A stretch of 64,000 nt of DNA from Lentzea xinjiangensis (lineage in GTDB: Bacteria > Actinomycetota > Actinomycetes > Mycobacteriales > Pseudonocardiaceae), in NCBI RefSeq assembly GCF_900110955.1, contig NZ_FOFR01000012.1:186001-250000 (forward strand), written 5' to 3'. A program made the translations under genes and the position numbers. Position 1 is the stretch's first letter. Each line of letters begins with the position of its first letter. Positions 42,586 through 49,669 of the stretch are shown here, piece after piece. Under the pieces are notes generated by a model, which was not told the DNA's origin, searched no databases, and worked only from the letters and a program-made list of their open reading frames with translations.

Positions 42586-43866
42586 ATGAGGGCCGTGGTG
42601 GTAGGGAGCGGGATCGCCGGGTTGCTGGCGGCTCGCGTGCTGGGCGAGTCGCACGACGTCGTCGTGCTGGAGCGGGACAAGCTGTCCGACGAACCCGAGT
42701 ACCGCCCTGGCGTGCCGCAGGGCAGGCACGTGCACGGGCTGCTCGTGCGCGGCGGCGAGGTCATGGAGGAGCTGTTCCCCGGTCTGCGCGCCGAGTTGGT
42801 GGCGGCAGGGGCGCCACTGGCCGACGCGGGGGACATGCGGATCCTCAACCCGCTCGGGTGGCTGGCCACGACGCACACCGGTCTGCCCCTGCTGTCGTTG
42901 AGCCGCCCGTTGCTGGAAACCCGCATCAGGCGGCGCGTCACCGCCGAGGTCCTGGACGACGTGCACGTCACCGGGCTGTCGTTCCGCGGCGGCGACGTGG
43001 ACGGCGTGCTCACGCGCGACGGCAGGATCGCGGCGGACCTGGTCGTCGACGCGTCCGGCCGGTCGTCGAAGCTGCCGGCCTGGCTCGCGCAGGCGGGGAT
43101 CACGGCGCCGGAACCCGAGGTGGTCGACTCCCGCACCGGGTACGCGACCAGGATCTACACCGCGCCGCAGGACTTCCCCGTGGCGTACGCCGAAAGCCTG
43201 TCGGCCCCGAGCATCTCGCGCGGCTGCGCGGTGATGCGCATCGAGGGCGACCGGCTGATGGTCACCGCGCAGGGTGCCGCCGGCGATCACGCGCCGCGGG
43301 ACCCCGAGGGCTACGAGGAGTTCCTGGACTCGTTGCGGGTGCCGATCTCGGAGCTGCTCGCCGAGGCCGAGCCGCTCACGCCGGTCTACCTGTTCGCCCG
43401 CACCGCCAGCCGCCGCAACGCCTTCGAGGCCACCGCGAACTGGCCGGGCGGGCTGGTGGCGGTGGGCGACGCCGTGTGCGCGTTCAACCCCGTCTACGGG
43501 CAGGGCATGACCGTGGCGGCAATGGAGGCGCTGTTGTTCCGGCGGCACGACGACTTCTCCGCCGAGGGCTGCCGGGCGTTCCAGCGCGAGGTCGCGAAGA
43601 CTGCGCGGGGGACGTGGGCGCTGTCCAGCAACGCCGACCGCGGCTGGGTGGAGGCCAGGCGCAGGGGCGTGCTCGGCTGGTACCTCAAGAAGTGGCAGGT
43701 CGGGATCGTGCACGACCCCGACCTGTTCCGCCGCTTCGTCAGGGTCGTGCACATGGTCGCCCCGCCGGTGAGCCTGTTCAACCCGGTGGTGTTCAGAAGG
43801 CTGGCAAAGTACTCCAGGCTCGGCCCGCGTCGGGCGCGTCGTCCCGCAGGACCGAACCCTCGATGA
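42586..43866 (+). CDS. FAD-dependent oxidoreductase
   Basis: 426 residues with an N-terminal FAD-binding Rossmann motif VVVGSGIAGLLAARVL, a middle RTPR-like ITRDGRIAADLVVDASGRSSKLPAWL and the FAD ribityl motif GDAVCAFNPVYGQGMTVA (GD-x(6)-P), i.e. the flavin monooxygenase / halogenase-like group that includes PHBH-fold enzymes. Substrate unknown; given the neighbours, a role with urate or another nitrogen ring compound is only possible. Its last 74 bp overlap the convergent uricase gene. Confidence 0.88.
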   Translation: MRAVVVGSGIAGLLAARVLGESHDVVVLERDKLSDEPEYRPGVPQGRHVHGLLVRGGEVMEELFPGLRAELVAAGAPLADAGDMRILNPLGWLATTHTGLPLLSLSRPLLETRIRRRVTAEVLDDVHVTGLSFRGGDVDGVLTRDGRIAADLVVDASGRSSKLPAWLAQAGITAPEPEVVDSRTGYATRIYTAPQDFPVAYAESLSAPSISRGCAVMRIEGDRLMVTAQGAAGDHAPRDPEGYEEFLDSLRVPISELLAEAEPLTPVYLFARTASRRNAFEATANWPGGLVAVGDAVCAFNPVYGQGMTVAAMEALLFRRHDDFSAEGCRAFQREVAKTARGTWALSSNADRGWVEARRRGVLGWYLKKWQVGIVHDPDLFRRFVRVVHMVAPPVSLFNPVVFRRLAKYSRLGPRRARRPAGPNPR

Positions 43867-44671
43867 GGCCGTACGGGCGGTCCGCGGCGTAGAAGACCTC
43901 GTTGTGGTTCTCCAGGCCGAACGGGCTGAGGTCCACCGGGAAGTGGTGCTTGTTCGGCATGGAGAGCCGCACCTCGGCCACCTCGGGGTGGGCTTGCAGG
44001 ACGGCCTCGCCCATCGCGTACAAGGTCTGCTGCAGCGACAGGGAGTGCTTGTCCGCGAACGTCTTCAGCATCACCGACCGGATCTCGGCGAACGACTTCG
44101 CCCAGTCGGTGTCCGTGCCGGTGTACCGCCACCGCGCGGTCACCGACGTCGCCAGGATGCGGTCGTCGGTCTCCTGCAACGTGGTGTACGGGTCCTTCGG
44201 GTAGCCGTGGAACTCCGACCCGGTCGACTTCAGCACCACCAGGTCGCGCACGCCTGACACGACCCACGCCTGCGAGCCCTCGATCGTCACGGCCGTGGTG
44301 CGCTTCTCGTTCGAGCCCTGCACGAACGCGTGGTCGTGGCCGTCGATGCGGTTCCAGCCGTGCTCGTCGACGAGGATCCGCGCACCCGTGATCGGCTCCT
44401 GCGAGCCCACGAAGTGCCGGCCCAGGCGCAGCGCGAAGTCCTCGATCTCGCCGACCGGGGCCTGCTTGGCGAAGGCGTAGACCGTGTTCTTCTGCGTGTC
44501 GGTGGCGAGCACCTTCGCGTTGTCGCCGGTGAGGTGGGTGTCGGCGAGGTCGCCGCGCAGCGAGGTGCTGACGGTCAGGTCCCTGATCGTGTGCACGGAC
44601 CCGTTGCGCGACACCGTGACGAGGCGGTTCTCCGCCTTCCCGTACTGGTTGGGGCCCAGGACGATGGCCAT
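43793..44671 (-). CDS. pucL: urate oxidase (uricase)
   Basis: Oxidises urate to 5-hydroxyisourate with O2. 292 residues with the T-fold motifs NQYGKAENRLVTV (catalytic Lys12), VLATDTQKNTVYAFA (Thr57-Asp58 pair, the same numbering as in Aspergillus uricase), DHAFVQGSNEKRT, FHGYPKDPYTTLQET and C-terminal PNKHHFPVDLSPFGL. Starts 5 bp after the uraD stop, in one operon. The 74-bp overlap with the FAD gene lies in the C-terminal tail after ENHNEVFYAADRPYG. Confidence 0.95.
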   Translation of the reverse strand: MAIVLGPNQYGKAENRLVTVSRNGSVHTIRDLTVSTSLRGDLADTHLTGDNAKVLATDTQKNTVYAFAKQAPVGEIEDFALRLGRHFVGSQEPITGARILVDEHGWNRIDGHDHAFVQGSNEKRTTAVTIEGSQAWVVSGVRDLVVLKSTGSEFHGYPKDPYTTLQETDDRILATSVTARWRYTGTDTDWAKSFAEIRSVMLKTFADKHSLSLQQTLYAMGEAVLQAHPEVAEVRLSMPNKHHFPVDLSPFGLENHNEVFYAADRPYGLIEGSVLRDDAPDAGRAWSTLPAF

Positions 44672-44676
44672 GTTCT

Positions 44677-45159
44677 TCAGCTCCCGATCAGCTTCTGCAG
44701 CCGCAAGGCGGCGATCTTCGCGAGTTCGTCGTTGACGACGCGGAGCTCGACCTCCGGCGGGTTGTCCATGCGTGCGGACAGGTTGTCGAGCATCTCCGAG
44801 CCGCTCAGGCCGGTCGCGCACACCAGGTAGATGTGCCCGAACCGATCCTCGTACGCGGCGTTGGCGGCCGCCAGGCGGCCGGCCAGTGAACTGTCCACAC
44901 CGGACTGTTCGGACCGCGACCACTGCGCCGACACCCCGCCGGTCCGCTGTCGTTCGCCGATGCGCGGGTGCCCGGCGATGGCGCCCAGCACCTCCTCGTC
45001 GGAAAGTCCCCGCGCGGCGGCGGAAGAAGCCGCCAGGAGCGCGTCCATCGACGCGTAGGGCCTGCCGGCCAGGACCGCGTCGACCCAGCGGGGCACCGCG
45101 AGGCACTCGGTGAGCAGGGGCCGGAGCTCGGCCTCAGGGGAGTTGTTGAAGCTCTCCAC
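44677..45159 (-). CDS. uraD: 2-oxo-4-hydroxy-4-carboxy-5-ureidoimidazoline (OHCU) decarboxylase
   Basis: Last enzymatic step giving (S)-allantoin after uricase. 160 residues with GHPRIGE (catalytic His64), SRSEQSGV and EDRFGHIYLVCATG-LSGSEML, all conserved OHCU decarboxylase elements. GTG 45159 with GGAGG upstream. The intermediate enzyme, 5-hydroxyisourate hydrolase, usually encoded between uraD and uricase, is absent here. Confidence 0.94.
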   Translation of the reverse strand: MESFNNSPEAELRPLLTECLAVPRWVDAVLAGRPYASMDALLAASSAAARGLSDEEVLGAIAGHPRIGERQRTGGVSAQWSRSEQSGVDSSLAGRLAAANAAYEDRFGHIYLVCATGLSGSEMLDNLSARMDNPPEVELRVVNDELAKIAALRLQKLIGS

Positions 45160-45171
45160 GATCCTCCAAGT

Positions 45172-45186
45172 TTCTGTATCGCGGAA
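45172..45186. promoter_or_regulatory. IclR/AllR-type site A, upstream of uraD
   Basis: On the minus strand TTCCGC-GAT-ACAGAA, 15 bp, 13 bp before the uraD start. The left arm equals the sites at 39303 and 45254; the right arm has two changes from the mirror GCGGAA. Confidence 0.55.
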
Positions 45187-45202
45187 TCAAGTTTCCACAT
45201 TC

Positions 45203-45230
45203 TTGACCCACGGTTCTCGGGATGTCTAGT
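45203..45230 (+). promoter_or_regulatory. candidate hyi operon promoter
   Basis: TTGACC (45203-45208), a 16-base spacer and TCTAGT (45225-45230), placing the start about 45 bases before hyi, upstream of operator B. Pattern-based. Confidence 0.4.
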
Positions 45231-45253
45231 GTCTCCGTAGTACGAAATACAAC

Positions 45254-45268
45254 TTCCGCTATGTGGAA
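45254..45268. promoter_or_regulatory. IclR/AllR-type site B, upstream of hyi
   Basis: TTCCGC-TAT-GTGGAA, 15 bp with one mismatch in symmetry; with flanking C and G it is a 17-bp near-palindrome. It overlaps the hyi ribosome-binding site GGAAGGA, so repression could act on both initiation and elongation. Confidence 0.65.
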
Positions 45269-45282
45269 GGAACGGGCCCAAG

Positions 45283-46029
45283 ATGTTCGACGCAAACCTG
45301 TCCATGCTCTTCACCGAACTGCCGTTGCTGGAACGCCCGGCAGCGGCACGGGCCGCCGGGTTCGACGCGGTCGAGATCTGGTGGCCGTTCGCGGATGCCG
45401 TACCCGAGACGCGCGAGGTCGAGGCGTTCGAAGCCGCGATCCGGGACGCCGGTGTGCGCCTGGTCGGCCTCAACCTCCACGCGGGCGACATGCCGGCGGG
45501 GGACCGCGGTCTCGCGAGCTGGCCGGGCCGGGAGACCGAGTTCCGGGCGAACGCCGAGGTCGCGACCGCCCTCGCGGCCCGCCTCGGCTGCCGCACGCTC
45601 AACGCGCTGCACGGCAACTTCGAGACCACCGCGCAGACCGTCTCCAACTACCGCTTCGCCGCCGACGTCGCGGCGGAGGCCGGCGCCCAGCTCGTGGTCG
45701 AGCCGCTGAGCGGCGCGCCGCGGTACCCGATCAGGACCGCCCGGCAGGCGTTCGACCTCATCGACGAGATCGACCGCGGCAACGTGAAGCTGCTCGCCGA
45801 CCTCTACCACCTCGCCACGAACGGCGACGACCTCGACCTGCTCGCCGACCACGTCGACCGGATCGGTCACGTGCAGATCGCCGACGCTCCCGGACGTGGT
45901 GAGCCCGGCACCGGCGAGCTCGACCTCTTCGGGCACCTCGCGAAGCTCCGCGCGAACGGCTACGCCGGCTTCGTCGGCGCCGAGTACCAGCCCGTCACCC
46001 ACTCCTTCGCCTGGAGGGACAACGCATGA
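45283..46029 (+). CDS. hyi: hydroxypyruvate isomerase family protein
   Basis: Interconverts hydroxypyruvate and tartronate semialdehyde. 248-residue TIM-barrel of the Hyi/xylose-isomerase-like group: start FDANLSMLFTELPLLERPAAA, EIWWPF, NLHAGDMPAGDRG, NALHGN, VVEPLSG, ADLYHLATNG and GHVQIADAPGRGEPGTGE, which contain the metal-binding Glu, Asp, His and Glu. First gene of the six-gene glyoxylate-allantoin operon; next gene overlaps by ATGA. Confidence 0.93.
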   Translation: MFDANLSMLFTELPLLERPAAARAAGFDAVEIWWPFADAVPETREVEAFEAAIRDAGVRLVGLNLHAGDMPAGDRGLASWPGRETEFRANAEVATALAARLGCRTLNALHGNFETTAQTVSNYRFAADVAAEAGAQLVVEPLSGAPRYPIRTARQAFDLIDEIDRGNVKLLADLYHLATNGDDLDLLADHVDRIGHVQIADAPGRGEPGTGELDLFGHLAKLRANGYAGFVGAEYQPVTHSFAWRDNA

Positions 46030-46883
46030 GCAAGATCGGATTCATCGGCCTGGGCGTCATGGGCTCGCCGATGGCGGCCCACCTGGTGGCCGCCGGGCAC
46101 GACGTGACGGGCTTCGACCTCAGCTCCGCGTCGCTGGAGAAGCTCACCGCCGACGGCGGCGAGGCCGCGTCGAGCGCGCAGGAGGCGGTGAGCGGCGCCG
46201 AGGTCGTCATCACGATGCTGCCGAACCACCCGCAGGTCGAGGCGGTGATCGACGAGGTCGTGTTCGACGACGGCACGTTGCTGGTCGACATGAGCACGAT
46301 CCGCCCGTCCACCTCGATCGAGATCGCGAGGAGGCTGACGCACGTGCGCGTGCTCGACGCGCCGGTCAGCGGCGGCCAGACGGGTGCGGTCCAGGCGTCG
46401 CTCAGCATCATGGTGGGCGGCGACGAGGCCGACTTCGCCGCCGCCAGGCCGGTCCTGGAGGTCGTCGGCAAGACGATCGTCCACGTCGGACCGCACGGCG
46501 CCGGCCAGGTCGTGAAGGCGGCGAACCAGCTCGTGGTCGGTGGCATCTACGCGCTGGTCGCCGAGGCGATCGTGCTGCTGGAGGCTTCCGGTGTCGACCC
46601 GAAGGCGGGTCTCGACGTGCTCGCGGGCGGTCTCGCGGCGAACCGGATCCTCGACCTCAAGCGCGAGTCCATGATCGCGCGCGAGTTCCAGCCGGGCTTC
46701 CGGATCGACCTGCACCACAAGGACATGGGCATCGCCCTGGACGCGGCGCGGGCCGCGGACGTCGCTCTGCCGGTCACCAACCAGATCGCCGCGCTGGTCG
46801 CGGCGGCACGCGCGCAGGGTTACGGGTCGCTCGACCACTCCGCGCTGCTCAAGGTCATCGAGAACTTCGCGGGAAGGGCCTGA
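46026..46883 (+). CDS. glxR: 2-hydroxy-3-oxopropionate (tartronate semialdehyde) reductase
   Basis: Reduces tartronate semialdehyde to D-glycerate with NAD(P)H. 285 residues of the beta-hydroxyacid dehydrogenase family: GFIGLGVMGSPMAAHLV (dinucleotide and substrate-binding start), DAPVSGGQTGA, GHGAGQVVKAANQLVVGG-like catalytic-lysine block (here PHGAGQVVKAANQLVV) and a C-terminal KDMGIALDAAR. Overlaps hyi and lies 3 bp before gcl. Confidence 0.94.
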   Translation: MSKIGFIGLGVMGSPMAAHLVAAGHDVTGFDLSSASLEKLTADGGEAASSAQEAVSGAEVVITMLPNHPQVEAVIDEVVFDDGTLLVDMSTIRPSTSIEIARRLTHVRVLDAPVSGGQTGAVQASLSIMVGGDEADFAAARPVLEVVGKTIVHVGPHGAGQVVKAANQLVVGGIYALVAEAIVLLEASGVDPKAGLDVLAGGLAANRILDLKRESMIAREFQPGFRIDLHHKDMGIALDAARAADVALPVTNQIAALVAAARAQGYGSLDHSALLKVIENFAGRA

Positions 46884-46886
46884 CAC

Positions 46887-48599
46887 ATGCCGAAGATCCC
46901 AGTCATGCAGGCGGTCGTCGAGGTCCTCAAGTCCGAGGGCGTCGACACCGTGTTCGGCTGCCCCGGTGCCGCGATCCTCCCGCTGTACAAGGCGATGGAG
47001 CAGGACGGCTCGATCGAGCACCTCATCGTGCGGCACGAGGAGGGCGCCACGCACATGGCCGACGGCTGGTCGCGCACGACCGGCAACGTCGGCGTCGCGA
47101 TCGGCACCTCCGGCCCGGCCGGCACGAACATGATCACCGGCCTCTACACCGCGCAGGCCGACTCGGTGCCGATCCTGTGCATCACCGGCCAGGCCGCGGT
47201 CTCCAAGCTGCACCAGGAGGCGTTCCAGGCCGTCGACATCGTCTCGATCGCCGCGCCCGTCACGAAGTGGGCCGTGCAGGTCAAGGAAGCCGCGCAGATG
47301 CCGTGGATCTTCCGCGAGGCGTTCCGGATCGCCCGCTCCGGCCGGCCGGGCCCCGTCCTGATCGACCTGCCGATCGACGTGCAGAAGCAGGAGATCGAGT
47401 GGGACGCGACCATCGACGAGCCGTTGCCGGTCGTGAAGAGCGCACCCGCTGACGCGCGGGTCGAACGGGCGCTGGAGATGCTGCTGGCCGCCGAGCGGCC
47501 GCTGCTGCTCGCCGGTGGTGGTGTCATCCTCGGCGAGGCGTCCGCCGAGCTGCTGGAGCTGGCCGAGTTCCTGCAGGTCCCGATCCAGGCCACTCTGATG
47601 GGCAAGGGCGCGGTCGACGAGGACCACCCGCTGTACGCGGGCATGACGGGCATCCAGACCTCGCAGCGCTACGGCAACGCGTCGTTCCTGGAGTCCGACC
47701 TGGTGCTGGCGCTGGGCGCGCGGTTCGGCGACCGGCACACCGGTGACCTCGCGACCTACCGAGGCGACCGGAAGTTCATCCACGTCGACGTCGAGCCCAC
47801 GCAGATCGGCAAGGTGTTCGGGCCCGACCTCGGGATCGTCGCGGACACCAAGCTGTTCCTGAAGGCACTCCTCGACAAGGCGCGGGCACGTGGCCCGCGT
47901 GCCGCCGGCGCGTGGGTCGACCGCTGCCAGGAGCTCAAGCGGACCCTGCCGCGCCGCGAGGACTTCGACACCGTGCCGGTCAAGGCGCCGCGGGTGTTCA
48001 AGGAGATCAACGAGTTCTACGGCCCGGACACCTACTTCGTCACGGCCATCGGGCTCTACCAGATCTGGTCGGGCCAGCACCAGAAGGCGCACAAGCCCCG
48101 GCGCTACCAGGTGTGCGGCCAGGCGGGCCCGCTCGGCTGGGAGATCCCGGCGGCCATCGGGGTGAAGAAGGCGCTGAAGAACTCCCTGCCCGGCGCGGAG
48201 GTCGTCGGCATCGTCGGCGACTACTCGTTCCAGTTCCTCGTGGAGGAGTTGGCGGTCGGTGCCCAGTACGACGTGCCGTTCGTGCTGATCATGCTGAACA
48301 ACGAGTACCTCGGCCTGATCCGGATGGCCGAGGACCACGGTGGCTACGACATGGTGTACGAGGTCGACATCCACTACGACACCACCGGCTCGGACAACGT
48401 GAAGATCATGGAGGCCTACGGCTGCTCGGGCATCCGCGTCGCCGACCCCGGCGAGATCCGCGCCTCGCTGGAGTGGGCGCGCAAGGAGGCCGACCGCACG
48501 CGGCGGCCGGTGCTCGTGGAGATCATGATCGAACGCGAGGGCAACACCGCGAACGGCACGTCGATCGCCGCCATACACGAATTCGAGCCCACCCCGTGA
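46887..48599 (+). CDS. gcl: glyoxylate carboligase with Glu at the active-site position normally Val
   Basis: ThDP enzyme joining two glyoxylates to tartronate semialdehyde and CO2. 570 residues co-linear with E. coli Gcl: FGCPGAAILPLYKAM, GTSGPAGTNMITGLY, LHQEAFQAVDIVSIAAPV, RSGRPGPVLIDLP, PTLMGWG-equivalent ATLMGKG, EPTQIGKVFGPDLGIV, CGQAGPLGWEIPAAIGV and the ThDP motif GDYSFQFLVEELAVGAQ...LNNEYLGLI. Unlike E. coli Gcl (RHVEGA, Val51), residue 51 here is glutamate (RHEEGA), the canonical ThDP-activating residue. Operon context (hyi, glxR, glycerate kinase) still makes glyoxylate the likely substrate. ATG 46887. Confidence 0.92.
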   Translation: MPKIPVMQAVVEVLKSEGVDTVFGCPGAAILPLYKAMEQDGSIEHLIVRHEEGATHMADGWSRTTGNVGVAIGTSGPAGTNMITGLYTAQADSVPILCITGQAAVSKLHQEAFQAVDIVSIAAPVTKWAVQVKEAAQMPWIFREAFRIARSGRPGPVLIDLPIDVQKQEIEWDATIDEPLPVVKSAPADARVERALEMLLAAERPLLLAGGGVILGEASAELLELAEFLQVPIQATLMGKGAVDEDHPLYAGMTGIQTSQRYGNASFLESDLVLALGARFGDRHTGDLATYRGDRKFIHVDVEPTQIGKVFGPDLGIVADTKLFLKALLDKARARGPRAAGAWVDRCQELKRTLPRREDFDTVPVKAPRVFKEINEFYGPDTYFVTAIGLYQIWSGQHQKAHKPRRYQVCGQAGPLGWEIPAAIGVKKALKNSLPGAEVVGIVGDYSFQFLVEELAVGAQYDVPFVLIMLNNEYLGLIRMAEDHGGYDMVYEVDIHYDTTGSDNVKIMEAYGCSGIRVADPGEIRASLEWARKEADRTRRPVLVEIMIEREGNTANGTSIAAIHEFEPTP

Positions 48600-48610
48600 C
48601 CCTCCGTGAC

Positions 48611-48663
48611 GGCACGCGGGGGCCCCGCGTTTCCCTCCAGGGCACGCGGGGCCCCCGCGTGCC
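48611..48663. repeat. two palindromic repeats at the gcl/glycerate kinase junction
   Basis: Element 1: ACGCGGGG-G-CCCCGCGT (48614-48630). Element 2: GGCACGCGGGG-C-CCCCGCGTGCC (48641-48663), a perfect 23-bp palindrome. The stretch GGCACGCGGGG is directly repeated 30 bp apart. In the glycerate-kinase frame both encode TRGPRV; because they are palindromes, the antisense frame encodes the same peptide. Resembles a REP/RPE-like dispersed element. Confidence 0.8.
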
Positions 48664-49669
48664 GAAAAAGCGAGTGGTCATCGCGCCGGACAAGTTCAAG
48701 GGATCGCTCACCGCCCCGCAGGTCGCCGCCGCCGTCGCGCGCGGCCTGCGGGAGGCGGTCCCGGACGTGGACGTGCGCCTGCTGCCGGTGGCCGACGGCG
48801 GCGACGGCACCGTCGACGCCGCTGTCGCCGCCGGGTTCGTGAAGGTGGGACGCTGGGTCACCGGGCCGGTCGGCAAGCCGGTGGCCGCGTCGTTCGCCGT
48901 CCGCGGCACGACCGCCGTCGTCGAGGTGGCCGCGGCGGCCGGGCTCGCGCTGCTGGAGGAGCCCGCACCGCTCGACGCCACCAGCCACGGCGTCGGCGAG
49001 CTGCTGAAGGCCGCGCTGGACGTCGGCTGCTCCACGATCGTGCTCGGGCTGGGCGGCAGCGCGTGCACGGACGGTGGCGCCGGGATGCTCGAGGCGCTGG
49101 GCGGGGCGTCGTTCGACGGCGTCGACCTGGTGCTCGCCTCGGACGTGGACAACCCGCTGCTCGGCCCGTCCGGGGCGGCCGCGGTCTACGGGCCGCAGAA
49201 GGGCGCGTCACCGGCCCAGGTCGACGTCCTGGAGGAACGGCTGGCCGCCTTCGCCCGGCGCATCGGCCTCGACCACGTGGACCGGCCGGGAGCGGGCGCG
49301 GCCGGCGGCATCGGGTTCGCCGCGCTCGCCGTGCTGGGCGCGCGGTTCCGGCCCGGTGCGGAGGTGGTGCTGGAACTCGCCGGGTTCGCCGACGCCGTCG
49401 CCGGGGCGGATCTGGTGATCACCGGCGAGGGGTCGCTGGACGCGCAGACCCGGCACGGGAAGGCGCCGTACGGCGTGGTCAAGGCCTCGGGTGAGGTGCC
49501 GGTGGTCGCGGTGGCCGGGCAGTGCTCGGTCGAGCCGGGCGAGCTGGGGCTCAAGGCCGCCTACGCGCTGCTGGACGTCGAGCCCGACCTCACCCGGTGC
49601 ATGGCCCAGGCCGATGCGCTCCTCGGCGTGCTCGGCGGTCGCATAGCCGGGGAGTGGGTGTCACAGTGA
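48659..49669 (+). CDS. glycerate kinase
   Basis: Phosphorylates glycerate, completing the glycerate pathway from glyoxylate. 336 residues of the GarK/GlxK family: RVVIAPDKFKGSLTA, PVADGGDGTVDA, GLGGSACTDGGAGMLEALG, DVDNPLLGPSGAA, YGPQKGA and GEGSLDAQTRHGKAP. The start is uncertain: GTG 48659 gives the family's usual N-terminus but lies in the right arm of a palindrome; GTG 48596 overlaps the gcl stop and would add 21 residues including two TRGPRV copies. It overlaps allB by GTGA. Confidence 0.92.
   Translation: MPKKRVVIAPDKFKGSLTAPQVAAAVARGLREAVPDVDVRLLPVADGGDGTVDAAVAAGFVKVGRWVTGPVGKPVAASFAVRGTTAVVEVAAAAGLALLEEPAPLDATSHGVGELLKAALDVGCSTIVLGLGGSACTDGGAGMLEALGGASFDGVDLVLASDVDNPLLGPSGAAAVYGPQKGASPAQVDVLEERLAAFARRIGLDHVDRPGAGAAGGIGFAALAVLGARFRPGAEVVLELAGFADAVAGADLVITGEGSLDAQTRHGKAPYGVVKASGEVPVVAVAGQCSVEPGELGLKAAYALLDVEPDLTRCMAQADALLGVLGGRIAGEWVSQ

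Noticed and set aside
45960..48578. 872-residue open frame antisense to glxR and gcl
   Set aside because: Composition is Arg/Asp/Gly/His-rich without any motif; glxR and gcl are certain on the plus strand.
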